64,000 nucleotides of DNA. It comes from Oscillospiraceae bacterium (lineage in GTDB: Bacteria > Bacillota > Clostridia > Oscillospirales > CAG-272). How positions within the stretch are numbered: position 1 is the first letter of the stretch; each line of letters opens with the position of its first letter. The stretch is from positions 1 through 64,000 of the forward strand of contig SVQN01000001.1 of assembly GCA_015065295.1 (NCBI GenBank). The letters run 5' to 3'. The notes below the pieces were generated by a model. That model saw only the letters and a list, made by a program, of their open reading frames with translations. It was not told the DNA's origin and ran no database searches. The position numbers and the translations under genes are program-made. Positions 48,396 through 58,158 of this stretch are shown here, one piece after another.

Positions 48396-48512
48396 AATGG
48401 ACTAATGACTAAGGGTGAAGGACTAATGACTATGTCCAAATTATCCGTCAAGCCGATAGACGTAAAGTTTAACATAGTCATTCACCATTCACCATTAGTC
48501 ATTAGCTAAAAA
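48396..48512. repeat. ACTAATG-hairpin repeat, copy 5
   Basis: ggactaatgactaagggtgaaggactaatgactatg...catagtcattcaccattcaccattagtcattagc. Confidence 0.8.
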
Positions 48513-48533
48513 TATTTTTTGGAGGACTCAACA

Positions 48534-49520
48534 ATGTTAAAAGTAGCAATGCTCTCGAAGTGGCACGTTCATGCGGGCGGTTACGCGAATTTCGTGAAGA
48601 ACTGCGGCAAGTGTGAAATCGTTGCCGTATGGGACGACGACGCGGAACGCGGTAAGGCGTGGGCGGACGAACTCGGCTGTGAATTCGTTCCCTGCCTCGA
48701 CACCCTTCTCGCGCGTGAAGACGTGGAAGCCGTTGTATGCGACGCTCCGACCACCGCGCACAAGGACGTTCTCGTGAAGGCTGCCAAGGCCGGCAAGCAC
48801 ATCTTCACCGAAAAGGCTCTCTGCCCGACTGTTGCGGAATGCCTCGAAGTCAAGAAGGCAATCGAAGAAGCGGGCGTAACCTTCGTTATCAGCTATCCTC
48901 AGCGCGGCAGACCGTGTGTTCAGTTTGCCAAGAAGATGATCGCGGAAGGCGCGTTCGGCGACATCACCCTCGTCCGTACCCGTGACGCGCACTCCGGCGT
49001 ATCCGGCAACTGGCTCCCGGACTACTGGTTCGAAAAGAAGGACGCAGCGGGCGGCGCGATGATGGACCTCGGCTGCCATCCGATGTACCTTCTCGCTTAC
49101 TTCCTCGGCAAGCCGAAGAGAGTGACCGGTATGTTCACCGCTCCTTACGGCAAGCCCGTTGATGAAAACGCGGTTGCGATCGCGGAATTTGCAAACGGTG
49201 CGCTCGGCGTAGCGGAAACCGGTTTCGTTTCCCACAATTCTCCCCAGACCCTCGAAATTTACGGTACCAAGGGTTCCATGATCGCGCACGGCGAAGACGT
49301 ACAGTTCTCCAGCCAGGCAATCGGCAGCGTTGTCGGCGGCTTCATCAAGCCCGACCTTCCGCGAGCGAAGAAGTCCCCGCTGGAACAGTTCATTGACGCG
49401 GTCATCGCAGGCACCGGTTCTCCGGAAGGTCTCGGCATCGACGACGCGATTGCACTGACCGAGCTTCTCGAAAACTCCTACAAGGGCGACGAGAATAACG
49501 CGATTGTGGAAATCAAGTAA
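48534..49520 (+). CDS. Gfo/Idh/MocA family oxidoreductase
   Basis: AVWDDDAERGKAWADELG...EAVVCDAPTTAHKDVLVKAAKAGKHIFTEKALCPTVAECLEVKKAIEEAG...MDLGCHPMYLLAYFLG. Confidence 0.92.
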   Translation: MLKVAMLSKWHVHAGGYANFVKNCGKCEIVAVWDDDAERGKAWADELGCEFVPCLDTLLAREDVEAVVCDAPTTAHKDVLVKAAKAGKHIFTEKALCPTVAECLEVKKAIEEAGVTFVISYPQRGRPCVQFAKKMIAEGAFGDITLVRTRDAHSGVSGNWLPDYWFEKKDAAGGAMMDLGCHPMYLLAYFLGKPKRVTGMFTAPYGKPVDENAVAIAEFANGALGVAETGFVSHNSPQTLEIYGTKGSMIAHGEDVQFSSQAIGSVVGGFIKPDLPRAKKSPLEQFIDAVIAGTGSPEGLGIDDAIALTELLENSYKGDENNAIVEIK

Positions 49521-49529
49521 GTTTATAAG

Positions 49530-49560
49530 GAAGAAAAATGACCGTTCCGGTCATTTTTCG
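49530..49560 (+). terminator. Intrinsic terminator
   Basis: aaaaatgaccgttccggtcatttttcg. Confidence 0.75.
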
Positions 49561-49565
49561 ATTTA

Positions 49566-49998
49566 ATGTCCCTACGCGGGACGGCGCAAAAGAGGCTCGA
49601 TTGCGAGCCTCTCTTGACTCTCGGCAACCAGAGGGAGGACCCTCTGGACACCCCACGTTCGTGGGACTCGGTCTTGAGACCTCGGACAGACAGCGGTTTG
49701 CCCGCATTCAGATTTTTAGGAAGAGACAAAGTCTGGGTGCAAATCTGTCCAAATCGTTCGTTCACTACAAACAGCCATGGGGGAAGCTTGAAATTAAAGT
49801 TCCGCCTTTGGTTGAACAAAATTCCTGTTCTTCCGAGCGATTTGCTGAGTGCAAACTGCTGTATGTCTGAGCCCTTAAGGGCGAGTCCCACGAACGCAGG
49901 GCGGGGTGATTCATAAGAGGGTTTCGCCCCGGAAACCCTCTTATGCGCCGTCCGCGCAGGACAAGAGTCAGTCTGCACTCGCAGACAATCTGTAAAAT
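49566..49998. repeat. Palindromic repeat family P2, copy A
   Basis: Terminal tccctacgcgggacggcgca / tgcgccgtccgcgcaggac plus inverted subterminal cagcggtttgc / gcaaactgctg; second copy at 59.28-59.74 kb. Confidence 0.85.
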
Positions 49999-50009
49999 TC
50001 GAGAATATT

Positions 50010-51236
50010 ATGTTTAAAATAGTGATTCTCGCCGTCATGTGCTTCAATCTGGTTTATGACCTCCTGATGCGCGGACTGGCGGCGCGGCAGAAGAAATTGC
50101 CTCTGCCGGACAATGTACGGGATATTTATGACGAAGCCGACTATGCCCGCTGGCGGGAGTATTCCGCTGAACGGTCGCGTGCGGGGCTTATCAGCACCAT
50201 CGCGGATTTCGTTCTCGGACTGTTTCTCTTCGGGACGAACGTGTTTTCGGCGGTGTACGGCGTGCTTCCCGGCGGGGAGTATGTCCGCTCCATCCTGCTG
50301 ATGGTGATGTACGGCGCATTCCTCACGCTGTGGTCGATTCCGTATGAGTATATTGTGACCATGAAAATCGAGGGGAAGTACGGCTTCAACAAAACGTCCG
50401 GAAAAACCTTCGTGACGGATTTGATTACCAATTTTCTGGTAAATACCGCCGTGAATGTCGCTTTGATGTGCTTTGCGATGTTCATGTTCGACAAAATGGG
50501 CGCGGCATTTTTTGCGGTGCTGTTTGCCGTGATTGCGGTGTTCATGCTCGCCGTGAATATGCTGTCCATGACGTTTATGCGGTTGTTCAACAAATTCACG
50601 CCTCTCCCGGACGGCAGTCTGCGCAGCCGTCTGGTGACGATGTTCCGCGGGGCGGGGTATGAGCTGTCCGATATCCGCGTGATGGATGCGTCCAGACGCA
50701 CGACAAAAGTAAATGCGTTTTGCACGGGACTGGGAAAATTCAAGAAGATCGCGCTGTACGACAATCTTGTGGAAAACTACACGGAAGACGAGATTGCGGC
50801 GGTATTCGCGCACGAACTGGCGCACTTCAAGCACCGCGATACGGCGAAAATGACGGCGTACAATCTGCTGACGATGGCGGCACTGACGGCGATGATCGCG
50901 GCGTTCGCGCTGATTCCGCAGATTTCGCTGGATTACGGCTTCGCGGACGTGAATTTTGCGTTTGCGCTGGCGGCACTGACGGGGGTACTGCTCTCGCCGG
51001 TGATGACGGTGCTGCAGATTCCGGCGGCATTTTTCGGACGGCGGTATGAGTATCGCGCCGACCGGATGGCGGCGGAGCTTGGCTACGGGGACGCGATGGT
51101 GTCGGTATTGAAGAAGCTGGCGCGGGACAATTTCAGCGATCTGAACCCGCATCCGGCAATCGTGGCACTGGAGCATAATCATCCGACGGTATCTGCGAGG
51201 ATTGAAGCAATAGGGAAAGTTGAGAAAAAACGATGA
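50010..51236 (+). CDS. M48 family metallopeptidase (CAAX protease-like)
   Basis: FNKTSGKTFVTDLI...IAAVFAHELAHFKHRDTAKM (HExxH)...EYRADRMAAELGYGDAMVSVLKKL. Confidence 0.92.
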   Translation: MFKIVILAVMCFNLVYDLLMRGLAARQKKLPLPDNVRDIYDEADYARWREYSAERSRAGLISTIADFVLGLFLFGTNVFSAVYGVLPGGEYVRSILLMVMYGAFLTLWSIPYEYIVTMKIEGKYGFNKTSGKTFVTDLITNFLVNTAVNVALMCFAMFMFDKMGAAFFAVLFAVIAVFMLAVNMLSMTFMRLFNKFTPLPDGSLRSRLVTMFRGAGYELSDIRVMDASRRTTKVNAFCTGLGKFKKIALYDNLVENYTEDEIAAVFAHELAHFKHRDTAKMTAYNLLTMAALTAMIAAFALIPQISLDYGFADVNFAFALAALTGVLLSPVMTVLQIPAAFFGRRYEYRADRMAAELGYGDAMVSVLKKLARDNFSDLNPHPAIVALEHNHPTVSARIEAIGKVEKKR

Positions 51237-51742
51237 TTTTTGAAAAATACCTCATTCCCGATGAGATGGTGGAACGGTTTGAATGCGTGACGCCGGAGCA
51301 TCTGCTGGCGATGGGGAAGACCTATATTATCTGCGATATTGACAATACGCTGGCGACGTATGACGATCCGGAGCCGCCGGAAAATGTGGTGGCGTGGTGC
51401 CGGAATATGAACGAAAAAGGCGTGACGGTGGCGTTTGTGTCGAACAACGACGAGGAACGCGTTGCACGTTTCAACAGGAACTTCGGCTATGTGGCGTACG
51501 CGAATTCGCACAAGCCGGGGACGAAGAAGCTGAAGCTGGCGATGCGTGACCTCGGAGCGGCGGTGGACAACGCGGTATTGCTGGGGGATCAGCTTCTGAC
51601 GGATGCGGCGGCAGCGAAGTCGGCGGGGCTGTACTGCATGATTGTACCGCCGATCAAGGACAAGCGGAATCTGTTTTTCCGGTTCAAGCGGTGGATTGAG
51701 AAGCCGTATGTACGGAAATATAAAAAAATACACTGCAAATGA
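51233..51742 (+). CDS. YqeG family HAD IIIA-type phosphatase
   Basis: YIICDIDNTLATYDDPEPPENVVAW...AFVSNNDEERVARF...VLLGDQLLTDAAAAKSAGLYCMIVPPI. Confidence 0.92.
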   Translation: MIFEKYLIPDEMVERFECVTPEHLLAMGKTYIICDIDNTLATYDDPEPPENVVAWCRNMNEKGVTVAFVSNNDEERVARFNRNFGYVAYANSHKPGTKKLKLAMRDLGAAVDNAVLLGDQLLTDAAAAKSAGLYCMIVPPIKDKRNLFFRFKRWIEKPYVRKYKKIHCK

Positions 51743-51744
51743 AA

Positions 51745-51790
51745 ACAAACCCGACAAACGGCGATGAGACCGTATGTCGGGTTTTGTAAT
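51745..51790 (+). terminator. Terminator-like hairpin
   Basis: aaacccgacaaacggcgatgagaccgtatgtcgggtttt. Confidence 0.7.
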
Positions 51791-51819
51791 TGACACTGTT
51801 CGATAACGTTACATAATTC

Positions 51820-51959
51820 GTAGGGACACGGCGTGCCGTGTCCGTCGAACAATTTGGACAAACAATATTTTGTCGGAAATCCATCCAAATCGGACGTTTT
51901 ATTTACAGAATATGCTCTGTGTAAATCCTTTGGCGGACACGGCACGCCGTGTCCCTACA
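51820..51959. repeat. Short TIR element (MITE-like)
   Basis: Terminal inverted cgtagggacacggcgtgccgtgtccg / cggacacggcacgccgtgtccctac. Confidence 0.75.
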
Positions 51960-51975
51960 GAATATCTGATCTTCG

Positions 51976-53052
51976 TCAGATTTCGATCATTTCTTTCGGG
52001 CAGTTCGTGAGATTGCGCTTGCCGCCTTCCGTAATCAGCACCATATCTTCAATCCGGCAACCGTATTTGCCTTCGATGTAGATGCCCGGTTCTACTGTGA
52101 TGATCTGACCGGCCTTCAGCACTGCGTCGCCCATGCCGCCCGATACGCCGGGCTGTTCGTGGATTTCCAGACCGACGCCGTGGCCGAGAGAGTGGCCGAA
52201 GCAGCCCTTGTAGCCTGCATTGTCGATCAGGTCGCGCGCCACTTTGTCCATGTCCGCGTTCTTCGCGCCTTCCGTGATTGCTTCAATTGCCGCGCACTGT
52301 GCCGCGAGGACGGTGTTGTACAGACGTGCGATTTCTTCATCCGCCTTGCCGATGACGATCGTACGGGTCATGTCGGAGTGGTAGCCGTTGACGACTGCGC
52401 CGTAGTCCATCGTCAGGAAGCCTTTTTCGAGCTTGACCGGACGCGGTACGCCGTGGGGTCTTGCCGATGCCGTGCCGGAGACGGCGATGGTGTCGAACGA
52501 CGGCTTTTCGCTGCCGTTTTTCTTCATGTAGTACTCCAGTTCCGCCGCCACTTCCGTTTCGGTCATGTCGTAATGGATGACTCTCAGAATGTGGTCGAAC
52601 GCGCCTTCGGCAATGCGCTGGGCGGCGACGATGCTTTCGACTTCGTCTTCGGTCTTGATCGAACGGATTTCGGTGAACATTCCGCCGACGGGGCAGAATT
52701 CGACGCCCATGCCGTCGAGGGTTTTCTTGAGTCCGGCGAGAGCGGAGCAGGTCATGCGGCGGTCTTCGTAGCCGAGGTTCTTCACGCCGCAGTCGCGGAC
52801 GATTTCATTGAGGGTGGGCTTGCCGGGGAGGCAGACTTCAAAACCGTCGGCGGAGTCGGCACGCGCGGCTTCGATGTAGCGGAAATCGGCGAAGACATAC
52901 GCCTTTTCGCGGGTGATGACGAGGTGTCCGTCGGGATTGTCGAACCCGGACATATAGAGGTGGTTTTCGGCGGAATTGACGTAGATGGCATCGAGGCCGA
53001 GCCCGGCCATTTTCTGACGCAGAGAGGTCAGACGAGCGGTCATTGCGTTCAT
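51976..53052 (-). CDS. M24 family aminopeptidase P/Xaa-Pro peptidase
   Basis: FLTMDYGAVVNGYHSDMTRTIVIGKA...GHSLGHGVGLEIHEQPG...IITVEPGIYIEGKYGCRIEDMVLIT. Confidence 0.93.
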   Translation of the reverse strand: MNAMTARLTSLRQKMAGLGLDAIYVNSAENHLYMSGFDNPDGHLVITREKAYVFADFRYIEAARADSADGFEVCLPGKPTLNEIVRDCGVKNLGYEDRRMTCSALAGLKKTLDGMGVEFCPVGGMFTEIRSIKTEDEVESIVAAQRIAEGAFDHILRVIHYDMTETEVAAELEYYMKKNGSEKPSFDTIAVSGTASARPHGVPRPVKLEKGFLTMDYGAVVNGYHSDMTRTIVIGKADEEIARLYNTVLAAQCAAIEAITEGAKNADMDKVARDLIDNAGYKGCFGHSLGHGVGLEIHEQPGVSGGMGDAVLKAGQIITVEPGIYIEGKYGCRIEDMVLITEGGKRNLTNCPKEMIEI

Positions 53053-53128
53053 GGGAAATTTCTCCTTTGTTGTACAAAGAACAAAGAGTGAACAGTTATT
53101 CACCATTCACTCCCCGTTCTGATATGAA

Positions 53129-53202
53129 TGGAAACATTGGGGCTCGAACCCAAGACCTCTCGGATGTGAACCGAACGCTCTGACCAACTGAGCTATGCTT
53201 CC
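53129..53202 (-). tRNA. tRNA-Val (CAC)
   Basis: GGAAGCATAGCTCAGTTGGTCAGAGCGTTCGGTTCACATCCGAGAGGTCTTGGGTTCGAGCCCCAATGTTTCC; anticodon loop TTCACAT. Confidence 0.9.
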
Positions 53203-53270
53203 GGATGAATGTATTATAGCACTCTTCCGGGGTTTTGTCCATAGGGTTCACTGAATTTCCGGTGGTTTTT

Positions 53271-55490
53271 TTATTCGTTTTCCGAGAGATAAATGCTCAC
53301 CCGCGACTGGATGACGTTCGCGCATTCCTCCGCCGTTTTCGCACCGCCGAAAAACGATGTGATTTCTTCCGTAAGAATCTCCGTGATTACATCGTCCGAG
53401 AGGGTCGAAATCGGCTGTCCGGCGATGTTGTCGAGAAAGTCGAGAAATTCCCGTTCATGCTGCTCTGTGAAGAGGTAGCGGATTTTTCCGGGGGTGACTT
53501 CGGGTTTATCGCTGAGAAGTCCACTGCCGAGACCGCCGGTGGGATTCACATCAAAATACCAGTTATACGCATCGGTGCAGATTTGTTCCACCTGAGAACG
53601 CAGAGCAGGAAGGCGGGCACCGAATGTCTGGAAATTATCCGGCAGGAGAATACTTTCGAGGAAATCCCATGCCGGTTCGGGCATTTCGCAGAAATTTGTG
53701 ATGATGTATGGCATCATATCAACGGTCGAACCGTTTTTTCCTTCCACTGTCGGATAACCGATGCAGACGAGAATGCTGTCAAAAAAACGATGTTCCCGCA
53801 CAACCCATGAACCTACATGGGAAATAAAATTTTGTGTGAGTGCGCCGTGTCCCGTCTGATACGCCGCCCAGCGGTTGCCGGGTTCCTCGTAATCCGCAAG
53901 GAGTTTGTTGGCATCTTCCCATGTTTTCGGCAGGGTATCAAGATATTCGAGAAGTCCTATAAATTCGTCCGAATCGAACCGGCAGGTGTTCGTTTCCTCG
54001 TCGATGAACAGCCGGTGCCAGTTCTTGCCGAGCCACGACGACAGATTCCGCTGTTTGCACAGACCTTCGATCAGTACCACATCCTCCGGCAGGCTTTTTG
54101 CCAAGTCGAGCATTTCCGTCACCGTCCATCCGGTGCGGTTGCCGAGAAGTTTCCGAGGTCCGGTAAGGGTGTCAATCATCAGATTTATCCCGACCGCCCA
54201 GAGTTCGCCCGTATCCGTTTCAAACGTGCGCGTGACACAGCCGAGAAGGTCGTTTTTCAATTCTTCCCCCATCAGAGGATACAGATCGGTGTACAGGCCG
54301 TTCCGGTAAATCTGCACGATCATTTCATTCACGGTTTCGGCGGTGATGATGTCCGGTTTGTATAATCCGTTCAGGATGTCGTTGAGCAGATTCCGCGTTG
54401 CCGTCTCCACATCGGTACCGTCGGCGGAATAATTCTTTTCAACGATCCGGATATCGGGGTGCGCTTTGTTGAATGCAACGATATTTTTCCGCAGATTGTT
54501 GTCACAGTCGGCGTACGCGATTTCCAGCGTGGGAATCGCCGACAGGTCAACATCCGGCGCACGTTCGTACATCATCAGCGTATAATTGAAATTTGCGTCC
54601 GGTTCCGCCGCGAGGATGCGGTCAGAATCGTAGACGTACAGAAGTTCGAGACTGCCGGAAAGCAGACTGGAACTGCCGTAATCGAGCAGAAGGGTACTTT
54701 GGTTTTCGGCTTGGTTCCAGCCGTATACCCCGTTGCCGCCCGACCAGAACAGGTTGAATTCTTCCATGGAACCGAAGCAGAGCTCCGTAGCGGTTTTCGG
54801 GAGATTCAGCCGTGTTCCGCAGGTCTGCATTTCGGGTTTGAGAGGGACAAAACCGTAATTGTTCCCGAAATAACCGTATGCGTAAACCTGTCCGTCGGGA
54901 GATGCGGTCAGTGAACGGATGACATCGCTGGTGAAAATACTGAATTCTTTCCCGAACAGCGGATTCAGTGCGATCATTTCGGTTTCCGCGCTGAGGCAGA
55001 CGAGACCGTCCGCAGTCACCGCCATTCCGCCGATCCGCAGGGAAGCATTGTCCGTGAAATAGTCGGAAAGTTCGCCGGACACAGCCGCTGTCCCGTCCGA
55101 AAGATTGACGGTGTGGAGCGTATAGGAGCGTTCGGCAGTCAGAGTGTCGAAGTGAAATTCGAGATAATACAGGATTTCTTCGGTGATAACCGCGCGGGAA
55201 ACGGTCTGCGGATCAATTTCCAGAACGGTTGGTTCGTTGACGGAACCGTCCGGAAAAACCGTAACGAGCGCAAGGTGTTCATCGGTCTGACAGAGAACCG
55301 TAACTTCGTCGGATGAGAGATTGCGGTACGGAAGTACATTTGCGGTCAATGTATATTCTTCCGGCAATTCAATGGCGGTTCCGCGGAAGACATTGGTCAG
55401 AATTGGTGGTTTTTCCGCTTCTTCCGTCGTCTTGCCGCAGGAGGAAAGAGAGAATACGCAGCACAGAATCAACAAAATTTTCAAAAACAT
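53271..55490 (-). CDS. Large lipoprotein: N-terminal propeller-like region plus C-terminal solute-binding-protein-like region
   Basis: MFLKILLILCCVFSLSSCGK (lipobox); later IPTLEIAYADCDNNLRKNIVAFNKAHPDIRIVEKNYSADGTD... resembles the start of a family 1 SBP. Confidence 0.7.
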   Translation of the reverse strand: MFLKILLILCCVFSLSSCGKTTEEAEKPPILTNVFRGTAIELPEEYTLTANVLPYRNLSSDEVTVLCQTDEHLALVTVFPDGSVNEPTVLEIDPQTVSRAVITEEILYYLEFHFDTLTAERSYTLHTVNLSDGTAAVSGELSDYFTDNASLRIGGMAVTADGLVCLSAETEMIALNPLFGKEFSIFTSDVIRSLTASPDGQVYAYGYFGNNYGFVPLKPEMQTCGTRLNLPKTATELCFGSMEEFNLFWSGGNGVYGWNQAENQSTLLLDYGSSSLLSGSLELLYVYDSDRILAAEPDANFNYTLMMYERAPDVDLSAIPTLEIAYADCDNNLRKNIVAFNKAHPDIRIVEKNYSADGTDVETATRNLLNDILNGLYKPDIITAETVNEMIVQIYRNGLYTDLYPLMGEELKNDLLGCVTRTFETDTGELWAVGINLMIDTLTGPRKLLGNRTGWTVTEMLDLAKSLPEDVVLIEGLCKQRNLSSWLGKNWHRLFIDEETNTCRFDSDEFIGLLEYLDTLPKTWEDANKLLADYEEPGNRWAAYQTGHGALTQNFISHVGSWVVREHRFFDSILVCIGYPTVEGKNGSTVDMMPYIITNFCEMPEPAWDFLESILLPDNFQTFGARLPALRSQVEQICTDAYNWYFDVNPTGGLGSGLLSDKPEVTPGKIRYLFTEQHEREFLDFLDNIAGQPISTLSDDVITEILTEEITSFFGGAKTAEECANVIQSRVSIYLSENE

Positions 55491-55706
55491 TTTCGGTATA
55501 TCCTCCTTTTTCGGTATGGTTTAATTATACATTATATTTTACAAAATGTCAATAGTAGAATATTAGGGCTTGAAAATGTAAAAAGTCGATGAAAAAAGCG
55601 CAAATTCTGTGCTCACCCACTTGCTTTCGGAAAGAAGTGGGGATATAATCTATAATAGATGATAAGAATTAAAACGACATTTTTTGTTTCGAGTAGAAAA
55701 ATCCTC

Positions 55707-55759
55707 TTGACAATAGAATGAGAATACTATATAATTAAGCTGTATTTAATACAGCTTAA
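55707..55759 (+). promoter_or_regulatory. R-M promoter with overlapping 25 bp palindrome
   Basis: TTGACA (55707-55712), 17 bp, TATAAT (55730-55735); palindrome ttaagctgtatt-t-aatacagcttaa (55735-55759). Confidence 0.75.
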
Positions 55760-55773
55760 TTATTGGAGGGGTT

Positions 55774-57132
55774 ATGATAGAATTACCGTTTGGTTCTGAA
55801 TTTAGTCCAAATCAAATTGAATTAACGAAATTATTAGAAATTTGTAAGTGTAATGAGAAAAATAAAACCGCAATAGAACTGGAAATTCTGAATGAGTTTT
55901 TTAGTGACCATGGAAATAATAGCACATCTAATCAACAGAAATTAGCAATGAATTGTCGACTTGGTCTGAAAAGTTATGGTATCATTGATGATATGTGTCA
56001 GTTCACTCATTTAGGAGAAGAATTATATTCCTGTAAAGATTCACCAGATGATATGTATCGAATATTTGCAAAGCATATTTTGTTGAATCTGAATGGAATG
56101 GGATTTGTTCAGTGTATCAATGATATGCAAGTTTCTTTACAGAAGGTAACTCTTGAAACTTTGAGACCTGAATTGGAGATAAGAGGTATTACTTATCCTT
56201 CCGGCGGAAAACATCCGAGTATTATGCGCTTGTGGCTTGAAAAAGCAGGAGTTTTTGCAGAGAAAAAATGGGAAATTAATCAGGATGTACTCCAAGCGAT
56301 TATGGGCAGTGAAGATGATATGGAAATATTACGCTCACTGACGAAGCAACAGAGGTATTTTTTACTTGCATTATTAAATACCGGTTCAGCGGATTTTCAA
56401 CCTGCAAGTCAAATTGCCCGATTGGCGAACGTAACATATGGAGTTGTATATCCTGAAAAATCGCTGCCGAAAAATATTTTGAATGCATTGGAAACGGTGG
56501 GATATATTGAAATAGAAAAAACGACATCTGGAAGAGGTTCTAAATCTCATCGTTGTAAATCAACTGAGAAGGCGAAAAAAGAAGTATTGCAACCTCTTAT
56601 GAAACAATTGGAAGGACAGACAGACCCAAAACTGACAGAACTTTTGGTGAAGAATATTCCTGAGATTCTGGAGGATATAGATTCGGATAATACATATATA
56701 TCAGGATTGGCATTAGAGGCTCTGGCATTTAAACTTTTACGAATTTTAGGGTTGGATTACATGGCTACAAGGGCAAGAGCCGAATCAACTGGCGGAAGCG
56801 AAGTTGATCTCTTATTTCATAGCGCAAGGTTAGTATATTCTCGGTGGCAGATTCAGTGTAAAAATACATCTCATGTGAGTTTGGATCAGGTTGCCAAAGA
56901 GGTAGGACTTACACAGATGTTGTACTCTAATGTTATTGTGGTAATTACAACAGGTAAGGTTTCGAGCGAGGCAAAGAGATATGCAAATCATGTGATGAAA
57001 AATAGTAATTTGAACATTGTATTCATCGAGAAAGAGGATATTGCTCAAATAGCAGGAAATCCCACTACAATTGTGGATATATTTGGACGTGAAGCAAAAG
57101 CTACAATGCAATTAAAAAAACTTGATTTGTGA
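55774..57132 (+). CDS. Probable type II restriction endonuclease (PD-(D/E)XK, winged-helix-like region)
   Basis: C-terminal ALAFKLLRILGLDYMATRARAESTGGSEVDLLFHSARLVYSRWQIQCKN (E-VD...QxK); adjacent to a DNA methyltransferase; AT-rich. Confidence 0.78.
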   Translation: MIELPFGSEFSPNQIELTKLLEICKCNEKNKTAIELEILNEFFSDHGNNSTSNQQKLAMNCRLGLKSYGIIDDMCQFTHLGEELYSCKDSPDDMYRIFAKHILLNLNGMGFVQCINDMQVSLQKVTLETLRPELEIRGITYPSGGKHPSIMRLWLEKAGVFAEKKWEINQDVLQAIMGSEDDMEILRSLTKQQRYFLLALLNTGSADFQPASQIARLANVTYGVVYPEKSLPKNILNALETVGYIEIEKTTSGRGSKSHRCKSTEKAKKEVLQPLMKQLEGQTDPKLTELLVKNIPEILEDIDSDNTYISGLALEALAFKLLRILGLDYMATRARAESTGGSEVDLLFHSARLVYSRWQIQCKNTSHVSLDQVAKEVGLTQMLYSNVIVVITTGKVSSEAKRYANHVMKNSNLNIVFIEKEDIAQIAGNPTTIVDIFGREAKATMQLKKLDL

Positions 57133-57144
57133 AAGGGCAGTACC

Positions 57145-58158
57145 GTGGAGATTTATTATAAAACATCCAGAGGAGAGATTATTTTTGGGGATTGTCTGGA
57201 ATATATGAAGACTCTCAAAGATAATTCGGTAAATTTAATAGTTACATCTCCTCCATATGCTCTGGTGAAGAAGAAAAAATACGGAAATGAGAATAGTGAC
57301 AACTATTTGGAATGGTTTCGGCCATTTGCGAGAGAATTTTATCGAATTTTAGCTGATAACGGTAGCTTTGTATTAAATATTGGAGGAGCATGGAAGAAAG
57401 GCGAGCCCACACGGAGTTTGTATCACTTTAAGATATTAATCATGTTGTGTGAAGAATATGGGTTTCATTTAGCACAGGAAATGTATTTCTGGAATCCCAG
57501 TAAATTGCCTAATCCTGCGGAGTGGTGTACTATACGAAAAATCAGAGTAAAAGATTCCATTGAACCAATATGGTGGTTGTCAAAGACCCCATACCCTAAA
57601 GCCTCGAATCAGCGTGTATTGCAACCATATAGTAAAAGCATGACAAATCTTTTGACGAACGGATATAAAGCGAAATTACGTCCGAGTGGACATAACATCA
57701 GTGAAAAATTTATGATTCCACATCATGGAAGTATTCCGCCTAATATTTTAGCATTGCCTAATACAGAGTCTAATTCATATTATTTGCGTTATTGTACAGA
57801 AAATAATATAACACCGCATCCGGCCAGATTTCCAAGTACTTTGCCGGAATATTATATTAGAATGTGTACAGATCAAGAGGACATGGTGTTGGATCCATTT
57901 GGTGGAAGCTGTGTGACCGGAGAAGTTGCAGAACGTCTAGGAAGAAAATGGGCGTGCTGTGATACAGTAGAAGAGTATTTGAAAGGGGCAGTGGGAAGAT
58001 TCACACAGGATAATGTTTCTATGATGGAATCTGTAGAAATATCTTACCCTTTATATAGACCTGGTTATTTATGGGATCAAATACCCAAAGAAAAATTAGA
58101 TAGTGATGGTGGACAAATTAGAAAAGAAAAAAATAGTAAGAGTTGTAATGAAACTTGA
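57145..58158 (+). CDS. DNA (cytosine-N4)-type methyltransferase, beta-class order
   Basis: LIVTSPPYALVKKKKYGNENSDNYLEWF (motif IV SPPY) precedes MVLDPFGGSCVTGEVAERLGRKW (motif I); resembles M.PvuII as recalled. Confidence 0.88.
   Translation: MEIYYKTSRGEIIFGDCLEYMKTLKDNSVNLIVTSPPYALVKKKKYGNENSDNYLEWFRPFAREFYRILADNGSFVLNIGGAWKKGEPTRSLYHFKILIMLCEEYGFHLAQEMYFWNPSKLPNPAEWCTIRKIRVKDSIEPIWWLSKTPYPKASNQRVLQPYSKSMTNLLTNGYKAKLRPSGHNISEKFMIPHHGSIPPNILALPNTESNSYYLRYCTENNITPHPARFPSTLPEYYIRMCTDQEDMVLDPFGGSCVTGEVAERLGRKWACCDTVEEYLKGAVGRFTQDNVSMMESVEISYPLYRPGYLWDQIPKEKLDSDGGQIRKEKNSKSCNET

Noticed and set aside
49523-50047. ORFs in P2 repeats (174 aa, 116 aa, 93 aa) encoding VWVQICPN-type peptides
   Set aside because: Frames within the palindromic repeat, in different strands in each copy, without RBS; treated as repeat, although useful for showing the core inversion.
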